Origin: an uncultured Oscillospiraceae bacterium
Lineage (GTDB): Bacteria; Bacillota; Clostridia; Oscillospirales; Oscillospiraceae
DNA length: 41,188 nt
Reading direction: 5' to 3'
Assembly: GCA_944385095.1 (NCBI GenBank)
Contig: CALWVS010000019.1
Coordinates: 1-41,188, forward strand
Part shown: in pieces, positions 33,242-41,188 of the stretch
Numbering within the stretch: position 1 is the stretch's first letter
Layout: every line of letters starts with the position of its first letter
Translations under genes and position numbers: made by a program
Notes under the pieces: generated by a model
What the model was told of the DNA's origin: nothing
The model's database searches: none
What the model saw: only the letters and a program-made list of their open reading frames with translations

Positions 33242-33520
33242 ATGCCCAAAAAAATTCCACTGCGTCAATGTGTGGGCTGTCGGGAGATGAAACCCAAAAA
33301 AGAGTTAATTCGAGTGGTCAAATCTCCAGAAGGGCAGATTTCTCTGGATTTTCGTGGAAAATTACCTGGTCGAGGTGCCTATGTCTGTCCAGATGCTGCC
33401 TGTCTTGCCCGTGCAAGAAAGTCAAAAGCATTAGAACGAGCCTTTTCCATGCCCTTGCCCCCAGAAGTCTATGAGGCATTGGAGGCTCAGATGAAGGAGG
33501 TGCCCGACCATGCCACATGA
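33242..33520 (+). CDS. rnpM: YlxR/RnpM, RNase P modulator
   Basis: 92 aa. QCVGCREMKPKKELIRVVKS, the conserved PGRGAYVCPDAACL and a final helix with KSKALERAF. YlxR proteins bind RNA and have been reported to modulate RNase P in Bacillus; the gene lies between nusA and ylxQ in most Firmicutes. The stop overlaps the ylxQ start by 11 bases. Confidence 0.93.
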   Translation: MPKKIPLRQCVGCREMKPKKELIRVVKSPEGQISLDFRGKLPGRGAYVCPDAACLARARKSKALERAFSMPLPPEVYEALEAQMKEVPDHAT

Positions 33521-34115
33521 TCCCATTTTGCACCTGTTGGGGCTTGCCCGTAAGGCTGGCAAGCTGGAGCTGGGAGAGGAACCCGTAGGGGCTGCCTGTC
33601 GTGCAAAACAGGCAAAACTCATGCTTCTGGCGTCTGATGCCGCCCCCAACACACGTCGCAGGGCTGCCCATTTTGGAGAAGCTGGCAATGTCCTCTTCTT
33701 GGAACTTCCCTTCACCAAAGCAGAACTTGGTTTTGCGATGGGTCGTGGCTTCTGTGCCATGCTGGCTCTGACAGATTCCGGCTTTGCTGCCTCTCTGGCT
33801 GACAAGCTGGCAGCCCGCTCCCCAGAGCGGTATGCCCCAGCCGCAGAACAACTCCGAATCAAGGCGGAACGTGTTTTACAGAGACAGAGAGAAAAGCGAC
33901 AGCATGAAAAAAACCTTCGGGAAGGCAAAAAGAAACCTTGGGTTGCTCCCCCCTCCCCACCAAAAAAGCAGGCTGAACCAAAAAAACAGTCCTCCTTTTC
34001 TGGGAAGAAGGGAAGCGGAAAACAAACCCAGTCCCATCACGGTCTGCACTCCCAGCGTTCCGCCCCCATCGGACGGAAAAAACTGACCGGTAAATTCCGG
34101 CAGAAACCTGAATAA
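33510..34115 (+). CDS. ylxQ: L7Ae-family ribosomal protein (YlxQ) with long basic tail
   Basis: 201 aa. Residues ~1-100 are the L7Ae/L30e/Gadd45 fold (LHLLGLARKAGKLELGEEPV, then RRAAHFGEAGNVLFLELPF), binding kink-turn RNA. YlxQ is usually ~100 aa; here an extra ~90 residues are rich in K, R, P and Q (KQAEPKKQSSFSGKKGSGKQ). The tail is probably disordered and RNA-binding. GGAGG precedes the ATG, inside the end of rnpM. Confidence 0.9.
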   Translation: MPHDPILHLLGLARKAGKLELGEEPVGAACRAKQAKLMLLASDAAPNTRRRAAHFGEAGNVLFLELPFTKAELGFAMGRGFCAMLALTDSGFAASLADKLAARSPERYAPAAEQLRIKAERVLQRQREKRQHEKNLREGKKKPWVAPPSPPKKQAEPKKQSSFSGKKGSGKQTQSHHGLHSQRSAPIGRKKLTGKFRQKPE

Positions 34116-34133
34116 GCGAGGTGGCTCCTAAAT

Positions 34134-36413
34134 ATGATGAATAAATATCCTGTCCACAAGGTTGCCAAAGATTTTAAGAAAGGTTCCAAGGAAGTCCCAT
34201 CCAAAGAGGTCATGGACATTTTAGCCCAGTATGGTCATCCTCAGAAAAACCATATGCAGCCTCTCAATGATGAACAACTCTCTATTGTATTTGAATATCT
34301 CACACAGCACAATCAGGTAGAATCCTTTGAAGCCGCTCCAAAGGAAACTTCCAAGCCCGCTGCCCAGAAATCCGCTCAGTCTTCCAAACAGTCACACAGC
34401 AAGCAGCAGGAAACTGTTTCCAGCCGTGTGCCTACTAAGAAAGTGGTGGATACCCGTGGTGGTGGCTCTGTCAACTTAGATAAATATGACGAACGTCTGG
34501 AATCGTTCACTGACCAGCGTCAGCAGGACAGAGGCGGCAAGGAAAAATTCCAGAACCGCAACTCCCAGCGGCAGAAGGGACGCCAAATGGGTCCCGGCAA
34601 TAAGCGGAAACAGGAGGAAGCAGAAAAGCTGCGCCGTCTCCAGCTGGAGATTGCCAAAAAAGCTCCGTTGAAGGTACTCATCCCTGATGAAATCGGGGTA
34701 GGTGAGCTTGCATCCCGCATGAAGAAAACTGGTGCAGAGGTGGTCAAAACCCTGATGAAAATGGGTGTCATGGCCTCTCTGAGTGAAATCATTGACTATG
34801 ATACCGCTGCACTGGTGGCAATGGAGCTGGGCTGTAAGGTAGAAAAAGAAGTGGTTGTCACCATTGAAGAAAAGCTCATTGACACCACCGAGGACAAAGA
34901 GGAAGACCTGGTGCCCCGTGCCCCCGTTGTGGTGGTAATGGGTCACGTTGACCACGGTAAAACCTCCCTTCTGGACTACATCCGCCATGCCAATGTGGTA
35001 TCTGGTGAGGCTGGTGGCATTACCCAGCACATTGGTGCCTATCAGGTGGACGTGAAGGGCAGCCCTGTCACCTTCCTGGACACCCCTGGTCATGAGGCAT
35101 TTACTGCCATGCGTGCCCGTGGTGCTATGGTCACGGATGTTGCCATTCTGGTGGTGGCTGCGGACGATGGCATCATGCCTCAGACCATAGAGTCCATCAA
35201 CCACGCCAAAGCCGCAGAGATTCCCATTATTGTGGCAGTCAACAAAATGGATAAGCCCACTGCCAATCCAGACCGCATTATGCAGCAGCTCACAGAGTAT
35301 GAACTGGTTCCCGAGGAGTGGGGCGGTGACACCATTATCTGTCCCATTTCTGCCAAAACTGGCATGGGAATTGACAATCTGTTGGACATGGTGGTTCTGT
35401 CTGCGGAAATGCGGGAGTTAAAGGCAAATCCCAACCGCTCTGCCCATGGTACTGTGATTGAAGCCCGCCTGGATAAGGGACGTGGTCCTGTTGCCACTCT
35501 GCTGGTGCAGAAGGGCACACTCCATCAGGGCGATGTTATTATTGCAGGTACTGCTGTGGGTCGTGTGCGTGCCATGACCAATGATAAGGGTGTTAAGGTG
35601 ACTGAGGCAGGTCCCTCTGTACCTGTGGAAATCATTGGCATGGGTGAAGTGCCCAACGCCGGCGACGACTTCCACGCTGTGGATGATGAGCGTATGGCTC
35701 GTGAACTGGTGGAGCAGCGCAAGCACGAACACAAGATGGCACAGAACAGTAACGCCGGTAAAGTAACCTTGGAGGACTTGTTCAGCCAGATTCAGGCTGG
35801 AGAGATGAAAAACCTAAATGTCATTGTCAAGGCAGATGTGCAGGGTTCTGCCGAAGCTGTGAAGGCATCTCTGGAAAAACTGACCAATGAAGAAGTCCGT
35901 GTCCGTGTCATCCACTGTGCAGTAGGTGCCATCAGTGAATCCGATGTCATGTTGGCTGCCACATCTGGAGCTGTTATTGTTGGCTTTAATGTCCGTCCCG
36001 ATGCCAATGCAAAGGAAACCGCTGCCCGTACCAAGGTAGATATGCGTATGTACCGTGTCATTTATGATGCCATCAATGAGATTGAGGCAGCTATGAAGGG
36101 TATGCTGGCTCCCAAGTTCAAAGAAGTGGAACTGGGTCGTGCCGAAGTGCGCAACGTGTTCCGTATCACTGGTGTTGGTATGGTGGCCGGCTGCTATGTG
36201 CTGGATGGCAAGATGCAGCGCAACGCCCAGATGCGTCTGCTCAGAGACAATATTGTCATCTATGATGGTTCCATTGCCTCTCTGCAACGTTTTAAGGACA
36301 GCGTAAAAGAGGTAGCTGCCGGCTATGAGTGCGGCATTACCTTTGAGAAATTCCAGGACATCAAGGAAGGGGACATCATCGAAGCCTTCTTGATGGAGCA
36401 AATTCAGGTCTGA
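34134..36413 (+). CDS. infB: Translation initiation factor IF-2
   Basis: 759 aa. Recruits initiator tRNA to the 30S subunit in a GTP-dependent way. A low-complexity Gln/Ser/Lys-rich N-terminus (~60-180) with [13 protein letters not shown], an IF2 N domain ([20 protein letters not shown]), then the G domain: GHVDHGKT (270-277), DTPGHEAF and NKMD. Domains II-IV continue to the C-terminal tRNA-binding part. GAGGTG lies 10 bases before the ATG; a second ATG follows directly. Confidence 0.97.
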   Translation: MMNKYPVHKVAKDFKKGSKEVPSKEVMDILAQYGHPQKNHMQPLNDEQLSIVFEYLTQHNQVESFEAAPKETSKPAAQKSAQSSKQSHSKQQETVSSRVPTKKVVDTRGGGSVNLDKYDERLESFTDQRQQDRGGKEKFQNRNSQRQKGRQMGPGNKRKQEEAEKLRRLQLEIAKKAPLKVLIPDEIGVGELASRMKKTGAEVVKTLMKMGVMASLSEIIDYDTAALVAMELGCKVEKEVVVTIEEKLIDTTEDKEEDLVPRAPVVVVMGHVDHGKTSLLDYIRHANVVSGEAGGITQHIGAYQVDVKGSPVTFLDTPGHEAFTAMRARGAMVTDVAILVVAADDGIMPQTIESINHAKAAEIPIIVAVNKMDKPTANPDRIMQQLTEYELVPEEWGGDTIICPISAKTGMGIDNLLDMVVLSAEMRELKANPNRSAHGTVIEARLDKGRGPVATLLVQKGTLHQGDVIIAGTAVGRVRAMTNDKGVKVTEAGPSVPVEIIGMGEVPNAGDDFHAVDDERMARELVEQRKHEHKMAQNSNAGKVTLEDLFSQIQAGEMKNLNVIVKADVQGSAEAVKASLEKLTNEEVRVRVIHCAVGAISESDVMLAATSGAVIVGFNVRPDANAKETAARTKVDMRMYRVIYDAINEIEAAMKGMLAPKFKEVELGRAEVRNVFRITGVGMVAGCYVLDGKMQRNAQMRLLRDNIVIYDGSIASLQRFKDSVKEVAAGYECGITFEKFQDIKEGDIIEAFLMEQIQV

Positions 36414-36438
36414 TTCCAACCTGACCAATGTTAAGAGC

Positions 36439-36475
36439 GGGGCGGGCGATTTCGCCCGTCCCTTCTCTGCTATTT
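36439..36475 (+). terminator. Hairpin between infB and rbfA
   Basis: GGGGCGGGCGA (36439-36449) pairs with TCGCCCGTCCC (36452-36462), 2-base apex, followed by a stretch ending in TATTTTT. Probably partial termination or mRNA stabilisation within the operon. Confidence 0.6.
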
Positions 36476-36497
36476 TTCCGAAAGGAGTATACGACTT

Positions 36498-36890
36498 ATG
36501 GCAAGCAACCGTATTAGCCGTATCAACGAGGAAATCCAGCGTGAGCTGGCATCCCTCATCCCAACTGTAAAAGATCCCAGAGTGTGTGGTTTAATTTCTG
36601 TCACTGCTGTTTCTACAACCCCTGACCTGAAATATGCCAAAGTCTATATCAGTGTGTTGGACAAAAGTGACGTGAATCAGGTGCTCAAAGGTCTAAAATC
36701 CGCTGCTGGATACCTGCGCCGGGAACTGGGGCACTCTTTAAACCTGCGCAATACACCCCAGCTTTCTTTTGTAGCAGATGATTCCATTGACCAAGGTGCA
36801 CACATTCTGGCAATGTTAAGAAACCCTGAAATTGTCAAACCGGTCAATCCAGATAACCATTATGGTGAAGATGAGGAGGAAGAAGTATGA
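36498..36890 (+). CDS. rbfA: Ribosome-binding factor A
   Basis: 130 aa. Binds the 30S subunit and helps 16S rRNA 5'-end maturation. The KH-like core shows RISRINEEIQRELASLIPTV, KDPRVCGLISVTAVSTTPDL, KYAKVYISVLD and LRRELGHSLNLRNTPQLSFV, the family pattern. The C-terminus is acidic (EDEEEEV). AAAGGAG precedes the ATG, and the stop overlaps nrnA as ATGA. Confidence 0.96.
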   Translation: MASNRISRINEEIQRELASLIPTVKDPRVCGLISVTAVSTTPDLKYAKVYISVLDKSDVNQVLKGLKSAAGYLRRELGHSLNLRNTPQLSFVADDSIDQGAHILAMLRNPEIVKPVNPDNHYGEDEEEEV

Positions 36891-37849
36891 CAGTGTCTGT
36901 GAAAGAAGCTGCCAACTATCTCAAGTCTCAATCTGATATTTTAATTTTGACCCATGTTCGTCCAGATGGCGACACCATTGGCTGTGCTGCTGCCCTGTGC
37001 CATGGTCTGCGTTTTCTGGGCAAAACCGCCTACGTCTTACCTAATCCTCAAACCATACCTCTATACAACTGCTATGTAGAGGAACTATTGGCTCCAGCAG
37101 AGTACCACCCCTCCTGTGTGGTATCTGTAGATATGGCTGCCCCATCTCTATTTCCTGAAAATGCACTGCCCTATTTGGAGCAGGTGGATTTAGCCATTGA
37201 CCACCACCCATCTCAAACCTTTTTTGCTGCCAGAACTTGTCTGGATGCCTCCCGTGCTGCCTGTGGTGAGCTGCTCTATGACCTTTTGTGTGAAATGGGG
37301 GCAATGGTTCCAGAAGCTGCCACTCCCCTCTATGTGGCCATTGCCACAGATTGTGGCTGTTTTGCCTACAATAATACAACCCCAAATACCCACCGCATTG
37401 TTGCTTCTCTCATGGAGCTGGGGATTCCTACTGCGGCACTGAACAAACGGCACTTTAAAACCAAATCATTTACCCGTCTGAAACTGGAAAAACTGCTCAT
37501 TGATTCCATTGAGCTTCACGAAGATGGAATGATTGGTATCATCAGCATCAGTCAGGATATGATGGATTCCATTGGTGCCACCGAACAGGATGCAGATGAT
37601 ATGTCTGCATTCATTGGTCAGGTAGAAGGGGTTTTGATTGGTGCAACCATCCGTGAATTACAGCCTGGTATTTGCAAACTCTCCCTGCGTACAGACCCAA
37701 CTGTACTCAACGCAAGCAAAACCTGTGAGCTGTTGGGTGGCGGCGGTCATGCCGCTGCCGCTGGAGCGACTATGGAAAGTTCTATGGAACATGCAAAGGA
37801 CCTTCTGCTGGCTGCAATCCATCAGACACGCCATGAAACGGCACAATAG
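36887..37849 (+). CDS. nrnA: DHH/DHHA1 phosphoesterase, NrnA-type (oligoribonuclease/pAp phosphatase)
   Basis: 320 aa. Degrades nanoRNA and dephosphorylates pAp in family members. Metal-binding motifs: DGD (27-29, in THVRPDGDTIG), VDMAAP, DHH (105-107, IDHHPS) and the DHHA1 C-terminal GGGGHAAAAGATM. The GGAGGAAG site and the 4-base overlap with rbfA support coupled translation. It sits in its usual place between rbfA and truB. Confidence 0.93.
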   Translation: MTVSVKEAANYLKSQSDILILTHVRPDGDTIGCAAALCHGLRFLGKTAYVLPNPQTIPLYNCYVEELLAPAEYHPSCVVSVDMAAPSLFPENALPYLEQVDLAIDHHPSQTFFAARTCLDASRAACGELLYDLLCEMGAMVPEAATPLYVAIATDCGCFAYNNTTPNTHRIVASLMELGIPTAALNKRHFKTKSFTRLKLEKLLIDSIELHEDGMIGIISISQDMMDSIGATEQDADDMSAFIGQVEGVLIGATIRELQPGICKLSLRTDPTVLNASKTCELLGGGGHAAAAGATMESSMEHAKDLLLAAIHQTRHETAQ

Positions 37850-37857
37850 GGGGGCAT

Positions 37858-38727
37858 ATGGCAAACGGTATTCTCATCATTGACAAGCCGATGGATTGGA
37901 CCAGTATGGATGTGTGCGCCAGATTGCGGCGTTGTATGAATGAACGCCGTATTGGTCACGCTGGCACTCTGGACCCTATGGCCACCGGTGTTTTACCTGT
38001 TTTTCTGGGACGTGCTACCAGAGCGGTAGAATTTGCAACGGAAGGGGAAAAAGAATATGTGGCTGGCCTTCGGCTGGGTGTTGTGACAGATACACAGGAT
38101 ACCACCGGCACTGTGCTGCAAACCACCTCTGTGTCTGTGACACGTTCTCAGTTAGAAACGGTACTGATGCAATTTCAGGGTGCAATCCAGCAAATTCCCC
38201 CTATGTATTCTGCCATTAAAATTCAAGGCAAGAAACTTTATGAACTGGCACGCAAGGGAAAAGAGGTGGAACGCCCCCCCCGCTCCATTACCATTCATGC
38301 ACTGACCATCGAGGAACAGTTGAATGAGACAGATTTTTTCCTCCGTGTGCGCTGTTCCAAAGGAACCTATGTGAGAACATTGTGCCATGATATTGGTCAG
38401 GTTCTGGGCTGTGGCGGGGTAATGTTTTCCCTTCGCCGCACTATGGCTGCCGGCTTTTCTTTGGAACAATCCCATCCTCTCTCTTATGTCCTGGAACACC
38501 CTGACCCCCAATCCCTGCTCATAGGGGTGGATTCCTATTTTTCCAAATATCCGCCCCTGTCTGTCAGCCCATCACAGGAAAAGAAAATTCGCAATGGTGC
38601 AGTGCTCTCTTTTCCCTCTACTCCAAATGGGACGTATCGAGTCTATGGGCAAGATGGTACTTTTCTTGCCCTCAGTCGGGTGGAGCGTGAACACCTGACC
38701 ACCATTAAGAGCTTTTATGAAGTCTAA
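37858..38727 (+). CDS. truB: tRNA pseudouridine-55 synthase
   Basis: 289 aa. Forms pseudouridine in the T-loop of tRNAs. NGILIIDKPMDWTSMDVCAR, then RIGHAGTLDPMATGVLPVFL with catalytic Asp39, and RCSKGTYVRTLCHDIG. The C-terminal ~60 residues (VSPSQEKKIRNGAVLSFPST) form the TruB C-terminal/PUA-like domain. The ATG is 8 bases after the nrnA stop. Confidence 0.96.
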   Translation: MANGILIIDKPMDWTSMDVCARLRRCMNERRIGHAGTLDPMATGVLPVFLGRATRAVEFATEGEKEYVAGLRLGVVTDTQDTTGTVLQTTSVSVTRSQLETVLMQFQGAIQQIPPMYSAIKIQGKKLYELARKGKEVERPPRSITIHALTIEEQLNETDFFLRVRCSKGTYVRTLCHDIGQVLGCGGVMFSLRRTMAAGFSLEQSHPLSYVLEHPDPQSLLIGVDSYFSKYPPLSVSPSQEKKIRNGAVLSFPSTPNGTYRVYGQDGTFLALSRVEREHLTTIKSFYEV

Positions 38728-38765
38728 GAACTTTGAACCTGATAAAAAGGAGCGTTTCTACTACA

Positions 38766-39671
38766 GTGAAACAGACAAAACGCGTCATTGCCCTGGGTTT
38801 TTTTGATGGTGTCCACCTTGGACACGGTGCCCTGCTGCGCAAAGTGACGGAACGTGCCGCACAACTGAATGCAACCCCCTGCGCCTTTACCTTTGACCGC
38901 AGCCCTACGGCTGCCATTACAGGTCAAACAGTCCCTCTGCTCAGCTCAGTGGATGACCGAATTTGGCTGATGAAAACCCATTATCAAATTCAAGAAGTCA
39001 TTGTATCCAGTTTTGATGGTATGATGCGTATGGACTGGCGGGATTTTATCACAGACTATCTAGTCAAGGAACTGGGGGCAATCCATGTAGTAGCTGGTCA
39101 TGATTTTCACTTTGGCTATCTTGGAAAAGGCAATCCCCAGAGGCTGCAAGAGACTTGCCAACAGCTTGGCATTGGCTGCGACATTGTTGGAAAGGTGGAG
39201 GAGGAAGGTATCACTGTCTCCTCTACCTATATTCGCAGTTTAATTGCACAGGGAGAAATGGAGCGGGCTGTCCACTTTCTTGGGCATCCCCATACATTGA
39301 CCAATCGTGTCACCCACGGCAAAAAAATTGGCAGTTCCTCTCTGGGCTTTCCTACTGTGAACCTTCAAATTCCATTTCCTGTCATTACCCCAGCATTTGG
39401 GGTCTATGCCACCAAAGTGACGGTCTGCAACGAAACCTATCAGGCTGTCACCAATGTAGGTGTGCGCCCCACCATCGAAAATAATGATGGTCGTGTTACT
39501 GTGGAGGGCTTTATTCTGGACTTCCATGGTGACCTCTATGGACAGGAACTGCGTATGGAATTTTATCAACGGCTACGTGGAGAGGAAAAATTTCCCTCCC
39601 TGCAAGCCCTTTCCACCGAAATTCGCCGCAATGCAGAACAGACAAGAGCTTTTTTCAACGCTATGAAATGA
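38766..39671 (+). CDS. ribF: Bifunctional riboflavin kinase / FMN adenylyltransferase
   Basis: 301 aa from a GTG start (then KQTKRVIAL), the best match to the family start, though AAGGAG is a rather long 13 bases upstream; a TTG at 38733 lies before that site. The N-terminal FAD synthetase (nucleotidyltransferase) shows GFFDGVHLGH (11-20), VVAGHDFHFGY and TYIRSLIAQG. The C-terminal riboflavin kinase shows GKKIGSSSLGFPTVNLQIPF and the AVTNVGVRPT stretch. It makes FMN and FAD in the cytosol. Confidence 0.95.
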   Translation: MKQTKRVIALGFFDGVHLGHGALLRKVTERAAQLNATPCAFTFDRSPTAAITGQTVPLLSSVDDRIWLMKTHYQIQEVIVSSFDGMMRMDWRDFITDYLVKELGAIHVVAGHDFHFGYLGKGNPQRLQETCQQLGIGCDIVGKVEEEGITVSSTYIRSLIAQGEMERAVHFLGHPHTLTNRVTHGKKIGSSSLGFPTVNLQIPFPVITPAFGVYATKVTVCNETYQAVTNVGVRPTIENNDGRVTVEGFILDFHGDLYGQELRMEFYQRLRGEEKFPSLQALSTEIRRNAEQTRAFFNAMK

Positions 39672-39716
39672 TTCCCTTGCATTGCCTCTGACTTCCGATG
39701 AAAGGACGGTTTTCCC

Positions 39717-41072
39717 ATGACACATCAGGCAGAACATAAACGCTATGACAGCATGTTTTTCCACTTCTGGATTTTCGTTGCCCTTTTGGCGATTGTTGGT
39801 TTTCTTCTCTCCTCTCCTTCTGAAATTATCAGAGGGCTTCATACGATTATTGTAACAGAAGATGCCTTAATTACCGATTATATCCTCATTGCTGGTCCAG
39901 GTGCTGCCCTAATCAACTCCGCCATTGTCACAGCAATTACAATCCTGATTCTCAAATTATCACAGGAGCCATTCAATGGCTATTCTTTTGTGGTGGTTGG
40001 TCTTATGTCCGGCTTTTCCCTTTTTGGGAAAAACTTTGTGAATATATGGCCTATTTTACTTGGTACTTACCTCTATGCCAAAAGCCGCCACGAACCCTTT
40101 GGCAAATACGCCTGTTCTGGATTGCTTGCCACTGCGCTGTCCCCTGTTATCAGCTACATTGCTTTGGATAACGGTTGGGGCACTCCATTGGCAGGGCTTT
40201 TGGTGGGTATTCTCATTGGCTACATTATCCCTCCTCTCTCTGCCTACACCTATAAAGTTCAAAATGGAATGAATTTATATAACATGGGGTTTGCCTGTGG
40301 TTTAGTGGCAATGATTCTGGTTCCCCTGATGAGTTCTATGGGTGCCACCCCTACCACTCAGTACCATTGGGCTTCAGGATATGATGTGATTTTTGGGAGC
40401 TGTTTGGGGATTCTCTGTCTCACCCTCATCCTTGCTGGTCTATTCTTTTCTGGTCTGCCAGTTTGGGCCTCTTGGGCCGGATACCGCCGCTTACTGCAAA
40501 ACAGCGGTCGTGCCCCCAGTGATTTCCTGCGTATGTTTGGGATTGGTCCTGTGCTTATCAACATTGGAATCAACGGCTTTATTGGTATGATTTTTGTATT
40601 GAGTGGAGGCGGTGAATTGAATGGTCCCACTGTGGGTGGCATTTTGACCATTATGGGATTTTCCGCCTTTGGCAAACATGCCTTTAATATCATTCCAGTG
40701 ATGGCTGGTGTATTCATTGGAAGCCTTGTCATGCACTGGTCCCTCAGTGACCCTTCTGTCCAGCTTGCCTGCCTGTTCTGTACCACATTGGCCCCTATTT
40801 CTGGTTATTTTGGCTGGGCATATGGTGTGTTGGCTGGCTTCATTCACTCCTCTGTGGTACTCTACACTGGTACGCCTGTGGCTGGTATGAACTTATACAA
40901 CAATGGTTTTTCCGGTGGATTGGTTGCCACAGTGCTCTACCCCATTATTATTGCCATTTTTCAGCATCGCAAACCCACTCTTGTGGATCGAGATTACTTC
41001 GACCCAGTGGAGCATGACGAACCTGTTATGCCTCCCAAACCCCATGAGATTGTGGAAGAACGTGACGATTAA
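39717..41072 (+). CDS. DUF1576 polytopic membrane protein
   Basis: 451 aa, about 12 hydrophobic segments. Two halves repeat the same motifs: GFSLFGKNFVNIWPILLG and GFSAFGKHAFNIIPVMAG, then GMNLYNMGFACGLVA and GMNLYNNGFSGGLVA, so it arose by internal duplication. It matches DUF1576 in my reading; function unknown, transporter-like layout. The acidic C-terminal tail (VEHDEPVMPPKPHEIVEERD) is cytosolic. It follows ribF by 45 bases. Confidence 0.88.
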   Translation: MTHQAEHKRYDSMFFHFWIFVALLAIVGFLLSSPSEIIRGLHTIIVTEDALITDYILIAGPGAALINSAIVTAITILILKLSQEPFNGYSFVVVGLMSGFSLFGKNFVNIWPILLGTYLYAKSRHEPFGKYACSGLLATALSPVISYIALDNGWGTPLAGLLVGILIGYIIPPLSAYTYKVQNGMNLYNMGFACGLVAMILVPLMSSMGATPTTQYHWASGYDVIFGSCLGILCLTLILAGLFFSGLPVWASWAGYRRLLQNSGRAPSDFLRMFGIGPVLINIGINGFIGMIFVLSGGGELNGPTVGGILTIMGFSAFGKHAFNIIPVMAGVFIGSLVMHWSLSDPSVQLACLFCTTLAPISGYFGWAYGVLAGFIHSSVVLYTGTPVAGMNLYNNGFSGGLVATVLYPIIIAIFQHRKPTLVDRDYFDPVEHDEPVMPPKPHEIVEERDD

Positions 41073-41116
41073 ATTCATTTTTTCTAAATAAAGAAAGGAG
41101 AGCTCTGAACCTGAAG

Positions 41117-41188
41117 TGACCCCAAAAAGTTAGACAATATTATCTAAGTAAAATTGTTCAAGGAGCCGAAAGGGCTTGTTGTCTGTGA
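41117..41188. mobile_element. Left end of an IS3-family insertion sequence (partial)
   Basis: TGACCCCAAAAAGTTAGACA at 41117-41136 resembles the terminal inverted repeat of IS3-family (IS150-like) elements of Firmicutes. The following bases look like the leader of orfA, but no coding frame is completed in the window. It begins ~20 bases after an AAAGGAGAG site, suggesting insertion just before a gene. Right end and transposase are outside. Confidence 0.6.

Noticed and set aside
34476-36428. Minus-strand frames of 242 and 204 aa opposite infB
   Set aside because: Shadows of the infB coding frame; no start signals and no domain.

Overview
The window looks like a chromosome segment of an anaerobic gut-type member of the Clostridia, probably close to Oscillospiraceae. 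Three things point there: the conserved order rimP-nusA-rnpM-ylxQ-infB-rbfA-nrnA-truB-ribF, strong AGGAGG-type ribosome binding sites, and gene families such as DUF1576, DUF421/DUF4363 and SMI1/KNR4 immunity proteins. Genus-level identity cannot be fixed by eye.

Positions 1-11.5 kb are the right end of a prophage or prophage-like element whose left part is outside the window. Read leftward on the minus strand is an early/replication operon: small proteins, an SMC/RecF-like ATPase, a RecA-like ATPase, a DUF669 protein, a superfamily II helicase and a primase-helicase. It ends in 34-bp tandem repeats at the window edge. A divergent switch at 8.3-8.46 kb, with two near-consensus promoters, separates this operon from a plus-strand lysogeny module: an XRE repressor, a three-repeat CRISPR mini-array of type I-E form, a DUF4160-DUF2442-XRE cassette, two decayed CRISPR repeats and a tyrosine integrase. 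The integrase abuts the 3' end of guaA, the likely attachment site.

Positions 11.5-18.9 kb are housekeeping genes: guaA, carB and carA on the minus strand, then a DUF421-DUF4363 membrane pair on the plus strand.

Positions 18.98-25.1 kb hold about eleven small minus-strand genes in one direction. They include two SMI1/KNR4 (SUKH)-like proteins, an Imm1-like protein, several small acidic proteins of unknown family, two membrane proteins and an XRE regulator fused to a desulfoferrodoxin-like module. No toxin is visible, so this looks like an orphan immunity island, with one candidate promoter near 25.1 kb and a shared terminator near 18.95 kb.

Positions 25.2-31.4 kb carry nrdR, a YhcH-family gene, a small Cys-rich minus-strand ORF, a Crp/Fnr regulator followed by an ABC importer (lipoprotein, permease, ATPase), and an AGCS amino-acid:cation symporter. 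Positions 31.4-39.7 kb are the translation/ribosome-maturation operon from rimP to ribF, with an intrinsic terminator in its leader. A DUF1576 membrane protein follows, and the first ~70 bp of what looks like an IS3-family element close the window.

The feature I think most deserves follow-up is the CRISPR mini-array and toxin-antitoxin-like cassette in the prophage lysogeny module. The immunity island and the HTH-desulfoferrodoxin fusion come next.
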